Shown piece by piece: positions 15,730 to 23,002 of a stretch of DNA of 25,120 nt. The notes beneath the pieces are model-generated. The model was not told the DNA's origin. It worked only from the letters and a program-made list of their open reading frames with translations, and made no database searches. The stretch spans positions 1 to 25,120 of the forward strand of contig JBJEJI010000004.1 of NCBI GenBank assembly GCA_051877895.1, read 5' to 3'. The stretch's first letter is position 1; every line of letters begins with the position of its first letter. This stretch comes from UBA3775 sp051877895 (GTDB lineage Bacteria > Bacillota > Clostridia > Lachnospirales > Lachnospiraceae). Both the position numbers and the translations under genes were made by a program.

Positions 15730-16983
15730 TTATTCAGCCGGCACATATGTTCCGGCAAGAATCTGAGTAATCGCTTCAGACATTTGCTCTGCTGCGTGTT
15801 CATGGCTTGCTGCAGTAGGATGATAATCAACTGCATAACCATTTTCATAAGCCTGATTATCAAGCTTAACATAATAGATATTTGAATCACCCTTATCTTC
15901 GGAAAAACGATATACAACTTCCTGTACGCATGGACATAAATCCTGACCCATAATTCCAAGAGCACAGATAATTATTGCATCAGGGTTCTTTTCCCTTATA
16001 GTTTCAAGAAAACTGTAATAAGCCTGAACATATTCCTCACGCTTTGCCGCATCAGAACCTGTATAAGAAAAGTCATTTGTTCCTAAATTAATTACAACAA
16101 TATCCGGTTTATATGAGAAATCCCATTCCAGCTCAGAAGGCTTTATTCCACCTGCGGTACCATACGGATTACCAAGCTTGTCATAATAAAGCGGAACCAG
16201 CTGCTTTTCATTTTTCTCCCCACCTGTATAACCGGAAACAATTCCATAACCGCTAAAGGAAACCAGACTGTAATCTGCGTTAAGCATCTGAGCTGTGCGA
16301 TAAGCATATGCCTTAGTTGCATCCTCATTGTGTGTGGAATAAGTGTCTACATTTACCTGACCATCTACTCCGTAACCACAGGTTATGGAGTCTCCCACAA
16401 ATTCTATTTTAAGTTCTTTATCAGATGTAGGAGAAACTGTTGCCTCTTCATCACATGTTATATACTGGATTCCCATTGAAGAATCGGAAGTCTCAGAAAG
16501 CTTAACCAGTCTGATTTCATGTTCCTCTACAGTATCGGAATCAATGACAGAAACTGTTTTGATTCCAATGTCCATCACATCCTTTACCAAAAGCTCATTA
16601 TCAACGTAAATCGCATATCTTGCCTGATGACTCTCCTCGTTAACCTTACTGTCCGCTCTAAGTGAGAATTCACACTTCTTTCCGGTAAAATTAAATTCCA
16701 CACCGGATGCTGAAAAAGACAACCAGCGTATATCATTATTAAGCCATGTTCTTCCAAGTAACTTTACATTCGATTTTGTCATAAGAAATACTCCATCATC
16801 ATATTTTTTGCCGGTAAGTCCTTCTTCTGTTTCTGAAGAACCTCCATTTCCTTGTGTATCTGCCGGTGAAGGTGTTATGCCGGTCTGTGGATTAGTCTGT
16901 TTTGTTTGATTTCCACATGCGGTGCAGAATACCATACAGACCAAAAGCAGCATTGCCTGTAACACTCTTTTGACGTTTTTCAT
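15730..16983 (-). CDS. SGNH/GDSL esterase lipoprotein, carbohydrate esterase family 2-like
   Basis: Predicted secreted, lipid-anchored acetyl esterase of 417 aa. The signal peptide ends in a lipobox-like FCTAC with Cys23; Cys at -3 is unusual. A Gly/Ser/Thr linker follows to about residue 55. Residues about 60-185 look like the beta-sandwich domain that precedes the catalytic domain in CE2 enzymes. The SGNH domain shows FVGDSIT with Ser199, a Gly-rich FSGYG block, GTND at 301-304 and DYHP with His388. The frame extends 35 codons upstream, but GGAAG lies 9 nt before the ATG at 16983 and a good promoter lies inside the extension. The substrate may be an acetylated polysaccharide; this is inferred from family resemblance. 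Confidence 0.87.
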   Translation of the reverse strand: MKNVKRVLQAMLLLVCMVFCTACGNQTKQTNPQTGITPSPADTQGNGGSSETEEGLTGKKYDDGVFLMTKSNVKLLGRTWLNNDIRWLSFSASGVEFNFTGKKCEFSLRADSKVNEESHQARYAIYVDNELLVKDVMDIGIKTVSVIDSDTVEEHEIRLVKLSETSDSSMGIQYITCDEEATVSPTSDKELKIEFVGDSITCGYGVDGQVNVDTYSTHNEDATKAYAYRTAQMLNADYSLVSFSGYGIVSGYTGGEKNEKQLVPLYYDKLGNPYGTAGGIKPSELEWDFSYKPDIVVINLGTNDFSYTGSDAAKREEYVQAYYSFLETIREKNPDAIIICALGIMGQDLCPCVQEVVYRFSEDKGDSNIYYVKLDNQAYENGYAVDYHPTAASHEHAAEQMSEAITQILAGTYVPAE

Positions 16984-17038
16984 ATTCCCATTCTTCCTTT
17001 TTTGTATTTTCCCCGCCATAGAACGGCAGTCTTTAGAC

Positions 17039-17067
17039 ATTGTAACTTGAATTTCCTGTCTTGTAAA
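17039..17067 (-). promoter_or_regulatory. Promoter of the CE2-like esterase gene
   Basis: TTTACA (17062-17067), 17 bp, TACAAT (17039-17044) on the minus strand. Its position rules out the longest reading frame as the expressed protein. Confidence 0.6.
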
Positions 17068-17086
17068 TAGGAAAGAATTATTTTCC

Positions 17087-17123
17087 AAAAAATAACCGCC
17101 TCTTAAAACAAAAGGCGGTTATT
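17087..17123 (-). terminator. Terminator of the unrecognised 376-aa protein gene
   Basis: AATAACCGCC pairs with GGCGGTTATT (10 bp, perfect) around a 13-nt loop, followed by TTTT on the minus strand. Confidence 0.9.
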
Positions 17124-17141
17124 ATCAAAGTTTCAATATGA

Positions 17142-18272
17142 TTATTTGGAAGCAATCTGCTTTCTTGCTGCTTCAATCTGTCTGATGATTTCAGAACGAC
17201 AAGCACCTGCATTAGGATTAAGTGTGCCAAGTCTGATGTTCATTGTTGTAATGTTAGAAACCAGTTCAACTGCTTTATCAAAAGCCGGATCAGCTTTACA
17301 ATCATCGATATCATTTTCAGTCATCTCTTCGTCAGATGCAAGATAGCCAAGGAACACCTGCTTCAAAAGTTCCGGAATCTTCCAAAGCTGCACATCATCA
17401 TTGGCATCCATTTCAAACAACTCATCAAAAGCTGCATCTCCGTGATTAATAAGTTTGTCTCTGAAATTAAGCTTTTTGGATGACAAATACTCCTGATAGC
17501 CTGTAATGAAATCCCAAAGTGAATCTTTGGATTCAAGAGCATCTGCAGCCATCTGCGAACGCTTAGCAATTTCGTTGTCAAGAATTTCAGCAGTACGTGA
17601 AAAAACAATCTGCATGTCATCTGTATTGAACTCTGCTTCAAAGGTCCCAATGCTCTTGCCGTCTAACGCTCCGTAGGCTGCGGCCTGACTCATCATTACC
17701 AGTTTAAGCATATCCGGCATTTCCGGACGGAAAACTCTTCCAGTACGAAGAGAGCGGTAAGCGTCATCACCTTTTTTAAGTAATTCCGCTTTGTATTTGT
17801 CTTTTTCTTCCTGCTCGCGTTTTGCCTCAAACTCACGTTTTCTGGCTTCTTTTGCCTTCTTTTCTTCCTCTTTTTCACGCACTCTGTCATCCTCGCTGTC
17901 TTGGAGAACCTGAGCATAGATAGGCTGTACTAACGGAAGAATGCTCATGAGAACCTTTGCAAGGGCTTTTTTACCTCTCATGCCGATACCAAAGGCAGAA
18001 CCGGTATCAAGTGCTTCTGTGCCCAAAATACCTCCACGATTTATGACCGCATAAGGTCTAAGTACTTTATTTTCAGGAAGAAGAATTCCAATCATGCCTC
18101 CATCCGCAGACTCGTCAAGACACTGACGTATCATGCTGCTTAACTCGGCATCGGTTTTCAGAAATTCATCCCCCTTGGAATTTCTGACTATTCTAGGCAG
18201 AAATTCACGTAAACGTGATTCTGTTATGTCTTGAAAAGAATCGCCAATTATTTCTTTCATCGTCTGAGCCAT
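17142..18272 (-). CDS. Unrecognised cytosolic protein with central charged coiled coil
   Basis: I do not recognise this 376-aa protein. It has no signal peptide. Residues 1-125 form an Ile/Leu-rich region with a glycine-rich stretch (GGILGTEALDTGSAFGIGMRG, quoted in part) and a hydrophobic segment VLMSILPLVQPIYAQVL near 107-123 that could be a buried helix. Residues about 127-172 are a dense Glu/Lys/Arg coiled coil. Residues 175-376 are predicted helical with acidic patches (DEEMTENDIDDCKAD). Ribosome site AAAGGAG, a promoter and a strong terminator show it is a genuine single-gene unit. It is divergent from scfA with 363 nt between the starts; nothing shows a functional link. Confidence 0.75.
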   Translation of the reverse strand: MAQTMKEIIGDSFQDITESRLREFLPRIVRNSKGDEFLKTDAELSSMIRQCLDESADGGMIGILLPENKVLRPYAVINRGGILGTEALDTGSAFGIGMRGKKALAKVLMSILPLVQPIYAQVLQDSEDDRVREKEEEKKAKEARKREFEAKREQEEKDKYKAELLKKGDDAYRSLRTGRVFRPEMPDMLKLVMMSQAAAYGALDGKSIGTFEAEFNTDDMQIVFSRTAEILDNEIAKRSQMAADALESKDSLWDFITGYQEYLSSKKLNFRDKLINHGDAAFDELFEMDANDDVQLWKIPELLKQVFLGYLASDEEMTENDIDDCKADPAFDKAVELVSNITTMNIRLGTLNPNAGACRSEIIRQIEAARKQIASK

Positions 18273-18349
18273 AATACAATCTCCTTTATCTGTTCACCCC
18301 AAATGCGTTTGTAAGGTGAATGCTATATCGTTCATTTCCTTGTATGTCC

Positions 18350-18377
18350 ATTCTACTCCAAATTTTATAAATTGCAA
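18350..18377 (-). promoter_or_regulatory. Promoter of the unrecognised 376-aa protein gene
   Basis: TTGCAA (18372-18377), 16 bp, TAGAAT (18350-18355) on the minus strand. The rest of the 18273-18635 gap is A/T-rich with no convincing gene apart from the scfA signals. Confidence 0.5.
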
Positions 18378-18554
18378 ACTTTATCTTACATATTTTTTAA
18401 TTTTATTAAAATTGGAGCTTTTTTGACGCAATTCTTTACATTTTTGCATATAGCTGCGAAAAAACGGCTTTCCGAACGTCTTTTAAAACAAGCAAACCAC
18501 AACATGATGTAGTTTGATTGTTTATAAACCACAATTGTTTTTTTACTCCCTGCC

Positions 18555-18583
18555 TTGATTTTATGTTTCCAATATGCTATAAT
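18555..18583 (+). promoter_or_regulatory. Promoter of scfA
   Basis: TTGATT (18555-18560), 17 bp, TATAAT (18578-18583), with TGC directly before the -10 giving the TGn extension. Transcription would begin near 18590, a leader of about 46 nt. Confidence 0.8.
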
Positions 18584-18596
18584 GAATAAAATTGTT

Positions 18597-18616
18597 GTGC
18601 AGATATCTGTCTGCAC
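18597..18616 (+). promoter_or_regulatory. Leader hairpin directly upstream of the scfA ribosome site
   Basis: GTGCAGA pairs with TCTGCAC (7 bp) around TATCTG. It ends 5 nt before the GGAGG at 18622-18626. Such a hairpin near the 5' end may stabilise the mRNA or affect ribosome access; no known riboswitch was recognised. Confidence 0.6.
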
Positions 18617-18635
18617 GATTTGGAGGTGCCTATAA

Positions 18636-18788
18636 ATGGAACGAATTCAGACAATCAACACACGTGATTTAGAATCCAGCAAAGTTTCCGGCGGTTGTGG
18701 CGAGTGCCAGACATCCTGCCAGTCTGCCTGCAAAACTTCCTGTGGTGTTGCCAATCAGGAATGTGAACAGGTTAAAAGCGAAAAATAA
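18636..18788 (+). CDS. scfA: SCIFF ranthipeptide precursor (six cysteines in forty-five residues)
   Basis: 50-aa precursor of a ribosomally made, modified peptide. The N-terminal leader MERIQTINTRDLESSKVSGG precedes a core with cysteines at 21, 24, 28, 32, 36 and 43, spaced C-x2-C-x3-C-x3-C-x3-C-x6-C. The core text GCGECQTSCQSACKTSC is typical of SCIFF peptides. In the characterised Clostridia system the partner radical SAM enzyme makes a thioether link from a core Cys to a Thr; here Thr26 and Thr34 are the core threonines. GGAGG lies 9 nt before the ATG. scfB follows 172 nt later. There is no Gly-Gly cleavage cassette partner nearby, although a GG does end the leader at residues 19-20. The mature function is not established. 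Confidence 0.95.
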   Translation: MERIQTINTRDLESSKVSGGCGECQTSCQSACKTSCGVANQECEQVKSEK

Positions 18789-18816
18789 TCAAACCGTTAA
18801 CTCATGTGTAGAAATT

Positions 18817-18847
18817 GCCGTTTCCGGTTCCGGAGGCGGCTTTTTTT
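18817..18847 (+). terminator. Terminator-like hairpin between scfA and scfB (likely partial)
   Basis: GCCGTTTCC (18817-18825) pairs with GGAGGCGGC (18832-18840), including two G-U pairs, closed by GGTTCC, and is followed by seven T (18841-18847). It begins 28 nt after the scfA stop. No separate promoter for scfB was recognised, so the hairpin probably lets only part of the transcripts continue into the maturase gene. Confidence 0.75.
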
Positions 18848-18852
18848 CGGGA

Positions 18853-18888
18853 TACATTTCCAAACCGGAATACATTTTTAAACCGGAA
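18853..18888 (+). repeat. Two tandem 18-nt repeats in the scfA-scfB spacer
   Basis: Units 18853-18870 and 18871-18888 are identical at 16 of 18 positions, and each ends in AAACCGGAA. The core AACCGGAA is the exact reverse complement of TTCCGGTT at 18822-18829 in the terminator-like hairpin just upstream. Confidence 0.8.
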
Positions 18889-18960
18889 TTTCACTTTCAA
18901 ACACTATTCTATCGAAAAATTACCATACGAATAAATTTGCACTGTATTTGGAGGATATTT

Positions 18961-20334
18961 ATGATACATCAGTATAAATTAAACGGATACAATATTGTAA
19001 TCGATGTTTACAGTGGTTCTGTTCACAGCGTAGACGAAGTAGCCTATGACTGTATTGCAATGTATGAAACGTCTTCAAAAGAAGAAATTATAACTGCAAT
19101 GCTTGAGAAATACAAAGATCATGAAGATGTAACACAGGAAGAATTAATCAAACTTTTGGATGATATTGAAGCTTTAAAAGAAGCGGGCAAATTATTTACC
19201 GAAGACAACTACGGTGATATTGCCTTTGATTTCAAGAAAAGGAACACTGTAGTAAAAGCACTCTGTCTCCATGTTGCACACACCTGCAACCTGAATTGTG
19301 ACTATTGTTTTGCAAGTCAGGGAAAATATCACGGAGAACGAGCTCTTATGAGTTTTGAAGTAGGCAAGCAGGCTCTTGATTTCCTTGTGGCAAATTCAGG
19401 AACCAGACGCAATCTGGAAGTAGACTTCTTTGGTGGTGAGCCACTCATGAATTTTGATGTAGTAAAAGAACTTGTTGCATACGCCCGTTCCATTGAAGAA
19501 GAAGCCGGAAAGAATTTCCGTTTTACACTTACAACCAATGGACTTTTAATTGATGATGACGTAATTGAATTTGCCAATAAAGAATGTCATAATGTGGTTC
19601 TCAGTCTTGACGGACGCAAGGATATCCATGATAATCTTAGAAAAACCATAAACGGTAAAGGCAGCTATGATGTAATCGTACCAAAATTCCGGAAATTTGT
19701 GGAAGCACGCGGTGGCAAGGGCTACTATATCCGTGGAACTTTTACCCATAACAATGTAGATTTCACTAACGATATTTTCCATATGGCTGATTTGGGCTTT
19801 ACAGAACTTTCTATGGAGCCCGTTGTTTGCGCTCCTGATGATCCATACGCTTTAACACAGGAAGATTTACCAAAGTTGTTTGAGCAGTATGAAATTCTCG
19901 CCAAGGAAATGATAAAGAGAAGAAAAGAAGGAAAAGGCTTTACCTTCTATCACTATATGATTGATCTTACAGGTGGTCCTTGTATTTACAAACGTATCAG
20001 CGGATGCGGTTCGGGAACCGAATATATGGCGGTTACTCCATGGGGCGACCTTTACCCTTGCCACCAGTTTGTAGGTGATGAAAAATATCTTTTAGGTAAT
20101 GTATGGGACGGAGTGACAAACACTTCTGTAAGAGATGAGTTTAAACTTTGCAACGCTTATGCACGTCCTGACTGTAAAGACTGTTGGGCAAAGCTTTACT
20201 GTAGTGGTGGCTGTGCTGCTAATGCATATCATGCAACAGGCTCTATAACAGGAACTTATCAATATGGTTGTGAATTGTTCAAAAAGCGTATGGAATGTGC
20301 CGTAATGATAAAGGTTGCAGAAAGTAATATATAA
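18961..20334 (+). CDS. scfB: SCIFF maturase, radical SAM/SPASM thioether-forming enzyme
   Basis: 457-aa cytoplasmic enzyme that installs Cys-Thr thioether crosslinks in the ScfA core. Residues 1-80 resemble a PqqD-like peptide-recognition domain. The radical SAM cluster motif is CNLNCDYC with Cys109, Cys113 and Cys116. FFGGEPLMNF and TTNGLL are further barrel motifs. The C-terminal SPASM part has a first cysteine group (GPCIYKRISGCG, YPCHQF) and then DCKDCWAKLYCSGGC, which is C-x2-C-x5-C-x3-C, with a last Cys in YGCELF; it would bind two auxiliary [4Fe-4S] clusters. The frame is open upstream to overlap scfA, but GGAGG at 18950-18954 and the family's usual N-terminus fix the ATG at 18961. It lies behind the terminator-like hairpin and is followed by a strong terminator. 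secD/secF, frequent neighbours elsewhere, are absent. Confidence 0.95.
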   Translation: MIHQYKLNGYNIVIDVYSGSVHSVDEVAYDCIAMYETSSKEEIITAMLEKYKDHEDVTQEELIKLLDDIEALKEAGKLFTEDNYGDIAFDFKKRNTVVKALCLHVAHTCNLNCDYCFASQGKYHGERALMSFEVGKQALDFLVANSGTRRNLEVDFFGGEPLMNFDVVKELVAYARSIEEEAGKNFRFTLTTNGLLIDDDVIEFANKECHNVVLSLDGRKDIHDNLRKTINGKGSYDVIVPKFRKFVEARGGKGYYIRGTFTHNNVDFTNDIFHMADLGFTELSMEPVVCAPDDPYALTQEDLPKLFEQYEILAKEMIKRRKEGKGFTFYHYMIDLTGGPCIYKRISGCGSGTEYMAVTPWGDLYPCHQFVGDEKYLLGNVWDGVTNTSVRDEFKLCNAYARPDCKDCWAKLYCSGGCAANAYHATGSITGTYQYGCELFKKRMECAVMIKVAESNI

Positions 20335-20358
20335 AAGCGAAGCGCTTGCGAGTCTGAC
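20333..20358 (+). repeat. 26-nt dispersed repeat after scfB
   Basis: This segment overlaps the scfB stop codon and contains the self-complementary core GCGAAGCGC. It matches the reverse complement of 25066-25091 at 23 of 26 positions. Confidence 0.55.
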
Positions 20359-20363
20359 AAAGC

Positions 20364-20390
20364 AAAAACCGGCAGAACCTGCCGGTTTTT
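20364..20390. terminator. Bidirectional terminator after scfB
   Basis: AAAAACCGGCAG pairs with CTGCCGGTTTTT (12 bp, perfect) around AAC. Both strands end in a T tract, so it can also stop minus-strand transcripts coming from 20450. Confidence 0.92.
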
Positions 20391-20443
20391 GTTATATTAA
20401 ATCATTACTTGTAGGAGATAAAAGAAAGGATGAATTCTTTATT
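20364..20443 (-). ncRNA. Possible ~80-nt small RNA between scfB and sulP
   Basis: A good minus-strand promoter (20450-20477) faces the bidirectional terminator with only about 80 nt between start and hairpin, and no reading frame worth calling lies between. This is the layout of an intergenic small RNA. It is predicted from signals only; A/T-rich DNA yields such promoters by chance. Confidence 0.3.
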
Positions 20444-20451
20444 GAATTCAT
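20430..20451. promoter_or_regulatory. Inverted repeat over the putative small-RNA start
   Basis: ATGAATTC (20430-20437) and GAATTCAT (20444-20451) form a perfect 8-bp inverted repeat around TTTATT. It overlaps the end of the -10 at 20450-20455 and the expected start site, so it could be an operator or a 5' structure. Confidence 0.4.
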
Positions 20452-20477
20452 TATAACACATCTTAACAATTTTGTAA
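20450..20477 (-). promoter_or_regulatory. Minus-strand promoter downstream of sulP
   Basis: TTACAA (20472-20477), 16 bp, TATAAT (20450-20455) preceded by TGT (extended -10). No gene lies downstream on this strand before the terminator at 20364-20390. Confidence 0.45.
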
Positions 20478-20540
20478 CAATTTATTTATATTTTTCTGGT
20501 TTTTTTACTTTTCCGATATAAATGTAATCATATTTTCCAT

Positions 20541-22235
20541 TTACTGGTTATTTTTCGCCAAAAGACGTTCTTTTACCACTTCTTCCGCACGTGCCAGTGC
20601 ATCATTGATATGAGGCTGGAAATTATCTCCGCCAATTTTATCATATAAGCCTTCTTTTTTGAAAACAGACATAGGCTGTTCATTAACGTGGGACAAAATC
20701 AGATTAATATTATTTTTCTCACACTGATAGTAAACATTTTCCATAGTCTTATATGCGGAAACATCGAGAGCCGGTACTGCTCTCATACGGATAACCATAA
20801 CATAATTGGATTTTCTGGATTCAGCAACCATATCCATGAATTTATCTACAGCACCAAAGAACATAGGTCCGGTTACTTCATAAACAACTGTTTTCTCAGG
20901 CAGCTTTCTCAAGGAAATGGAATCCGGATCGGCATTTTCATCAAAGTTATCATCATAGTCAATCCATTTACGTACATCAGTAACATTAGCCATACGGTTA
21001 AGGAACAACAGTGCAGCCATTACCATACCAATTTCAATTGCAACTACAAGATCAAAGCATACTGTAAGAATAAAAGTTGTTACCAATACGAAGATATCAC
21101 TCTTTGGTGCTTTGAACATTTTAACAAATTCACGCCATCCGCTCATGTTGTACGCAACAATAATAAGAACCGCTGCCAGAGTTGTCATTGGAATAAGTGC
21201 AGCATAAGGCATAAGAAGTAACATAATAAGCGCAAGTACAATTGCATGTACCATACCTGCTACCGGAGTACGTCCTCCGTTTTTAACATTTGCTGCTGTT
21301 CTTGCAATTGCACCTGTAGCAGGAATTCCGCCAAAAAGACCGGATGCAATATTACCAACACCCTGTGCCACAAGCTCCATATTTGAGCGGTGTCTGCTAC
21401 CAATCATACCATCTGATACCACGCAGGAAAGCAGAGATTCTATAGCTGCAAGAATTGCAATCGTAAATGCAGGAGAAATAAGTTCTCTTACCATGGCGAA
21501 GGTGACTTTAGGCATTGAAGGTATTGGAAATTTAGAAGAAAGTTCTCCATAAACACTACCAATGGTATTAACGTCAAGGCCGGCAACCTGTACAATAACT
21601 GTAGTAACAATAATTGCCACCAGTGAACCGGGAATTTTATCTGTTACAAAAGTCCATGCAATCATAATAACAAGTGCAAGGCATCCTATACCCAGAGCCT
21701 GAAAATTAATTGTATCAATATGTTTTCCGTAGCTTATAACCTTATCTATAAAATCTGAAGGCACATTCTCAATCTCCAGTCCACAGAAATCCTTTAACTG
21801 CTGTGTAAAAAGAGTAACCGCAATTCCGGCTGTAAAACCCACGGTAATTGTGCTCGGAATAAACTTAATCAAAGTTCCCAGCCTGAGCAATCCCATTATA
21901 ACTAATATTATTCCCGCCATTATTGTGGCAAGAATCAATCCATCAAGGCCATACTCTCCTACTATGCCAACAATAATAACTACAAATGCTGCAGTCGGTC
22001 CTCCGATCTGAACCCTGCTTCCTCCAAGAAGGGAAATCAGGAAACCTGCTATAATTGCTGTATGAATACCCTTTTCCGGTGATACACCGGACGCAATTGC
22101 CAAAGCAATTGAAAGTGGTAATGCAATAATTGCAACAATAACTCCTGAAATAATATCTTTTACAAACTGTTGTCTGTTGTAATGCTTCAAAACTGAAAGT
22201 AACTTCGGTTTCAGTCTTTCGCTATCGTTTCTCAT
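20541..22235 (-). CDS. SulP-family inorganic anion transporter with STAS domain
   Basis: Inner-membrane transporter of 564 aa, likely carrying sulfate, bicarbonate or another small anion. After a short cytosolic start, a run of about 12-14 hydrophobic segments covers residues 25-420. Typical SulP motifs are ALPLSIALAIASGVSPEKG near the start, GGSRVQIGGPTAAFV (anion-site half-helix region), ESLLSCVVSDGMIGSRHRSN, and GNIASGLFGGIPATGAIARTA, each quoted in part. Residues about 445-555 form the STAS domain (VVYEVTGPMFFGAVDKF, RAVPALDVSAYKTM). Ribosome site AGGAGGAG precedes the ATG. The substrate cannot be told from sequence and there are no sulfur-assimilation genes nearby. No convincing promoter or terminator of its own was identified. 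Confidence 0.93.
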   Translation of the reverse strand: MRNDSERLKPKLLSVLKHYNRQQFVKDIISGVIVAIIALPLSIALAIASGVSPEKGIHTAIIAGFLISLLGGSRVQIGGPTAAFVVIIVGIVGEYGLDGLILATIMAGIILVIMGLLRLGTLIKFIPSTITVGFTAGIAVTLFTQQLKDFCGLEIENVPSDFIDKVISYGKHIDTINFQALGIGCLALVIMIAWTFVTDKIPGSLVAIIVTTVIVQVAGLDVNTIGSVYGELSSKFPIPSMPKVTFAMVRELISPAFTIAILAAIESLLSCVVSDGMIGSRHRSNMELVAQGVGNIASGLFGGIPATGAIARTAANVKNGGRTPVAGMVHAIVLALIMLLLMPYAALIPMTTLAAVLIIVAYNMSGWREFVKMFKAPKSDIFVLVTTFILTVCFDLVVAIEIGMVMAALLFLNRMANVTDVRKWIDYDDNFDENADPDSISLRKLPEKTVVYEVTGPMFFGAVDKFMDMVAESRKSNYVMVIRMRAVPALDVSAYKTMENVYYQCEKNNINLILSHVNEQPMSVFKKEGLYDKIGGDNFQPHINDALARAEEVVKERLLAKNNQ

Positions 22236-22303
22236 TTGCTCCTCCTACCCTGTATTTACTTTTTCATATATTTGCCAACAACCTATAAATAAAGTCATAA
22301 AGC

Positions 22304-22349
22304 AAAAAAGAAAACCTTAACTAGGATACTCCTTTCAGTTAAGGTTTTC
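22304..22349 (-). terminator. Terminator of the two-lipoprotein operon
   Basis: GAAAACCTTAACT pairs perfectly with AGTTAAGGTTTTC (13 bp); the loop contains AGGA-GTA-TCCT. Six T follow on the minus strand. It isolates sulP from the upstream genes. Confidence 0.93.
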
Positions 22350-22436
22350 AATCTGGTAAATTGCCAAAATTTTAGATTTTTTTAACTTTTTTTCAAGCAC
22401 TTTGTCAAAAACAGTAAAATGTACAGGATATTTAAT

Positions 22437-22985
22437 TTAAAATCCGGCTATAATTTCCTCTGCCTTTTCCGGTTCTGACGAAACACATAAAACTGCATAA
22501 CAGTCAAGAACAGTAACAACTGCGTTTTCAAGTCTTTTTACCTCATCCGGTGCGTAATCGGCAAAAACCTCTTTCTGCTCCTCCAGTTTGGTTTTAAAGG
22601 TCTCTTCAATTTTTATAGCATCAGCATTGCTATTACATTTAACCACAACGATTTCTTCAGTTGTTGCCATTGTACTGAAAAAAGAGCTCTGGCTGACGTA
22701 ATCTCCTTCTTCAAAGCCATATCTTTTTTCAAAAACAATATCTCGCCCTTCTATCAGTTCATCTTCAAAAGCAATACCTTCTTTCAAAGCATTCGCCAGA
22801 TCAGACACCTCAAAATCACGAATCTTTTCGCTATCTTTATCCACATCTGTTTCTGCAACACCTGTAATATCAGTTACTGTGGCATTTCCTTTATTATCTT
22901 TATTATTATTTTCTGTTTTTTCATTACTATTGCATCCTGACATAAATATCATACATGCAAATAAAATAAGCAATAATCTTTTCAT
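22437..22985 (-). CDS. DUF4358 lipoprotein
   Basis: 182-aa lipoprotein, probably anchored on the outer face of the membrane. The signal peptide MKRLLLILFACMIFMSGC has a lipobox ending in Cys18. An Asn/Lys/Asp-rich linker runs to about residue 55. Residues about 58-182 fit DUF4358: paired strands with EIVVVKCNSNADAIKIEETF and a closing VLDCYAVLCVSSEPEKAEEII (quoted in part). The function of the family is unknown. GAGGG precedes the ATG. It begins 17 nt after the stop of the SGNH lipoprotein gene, so the two form an operon. Confidence 0.8.
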   Translation of the reverse strand: MKRLLLILFACMIFMSGCNSNEKTENNNKDNKGNATVTDITGVAETDVDKDSEKIRDFEVSDLANALKEGIAFEDELIEGRDIVFEKRYGFEEGDYVSQSSFFSTMATTEEIVVVKCNSNADAIKIEETFKTKLEEQKEVFADYAPDEVKRLENAVVTVLDCYAVLCVSSEPEKAEEIIAGF

Positions 22986-23002
22986 TTTTCCCTCACTGTT
23001 AT

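Noticed and set aside
18386..18616. 76-codon minus-strand reading frame in the gap upstream of scfA
   Set aside because: No ribosome site, composition like translated A/T-rich non-coding DNA, and it lies over the scfA promoter and leader.
18697..18960. In-frame extension of the scfB reading frame by 88 codons, overlapping scfA
   Set aside because: It runs out of frame through scfA and across the terminator-like hairpin, has low-quality sequence, and the ATG at 18961 has GGAGG and the family's normal N-terminus.
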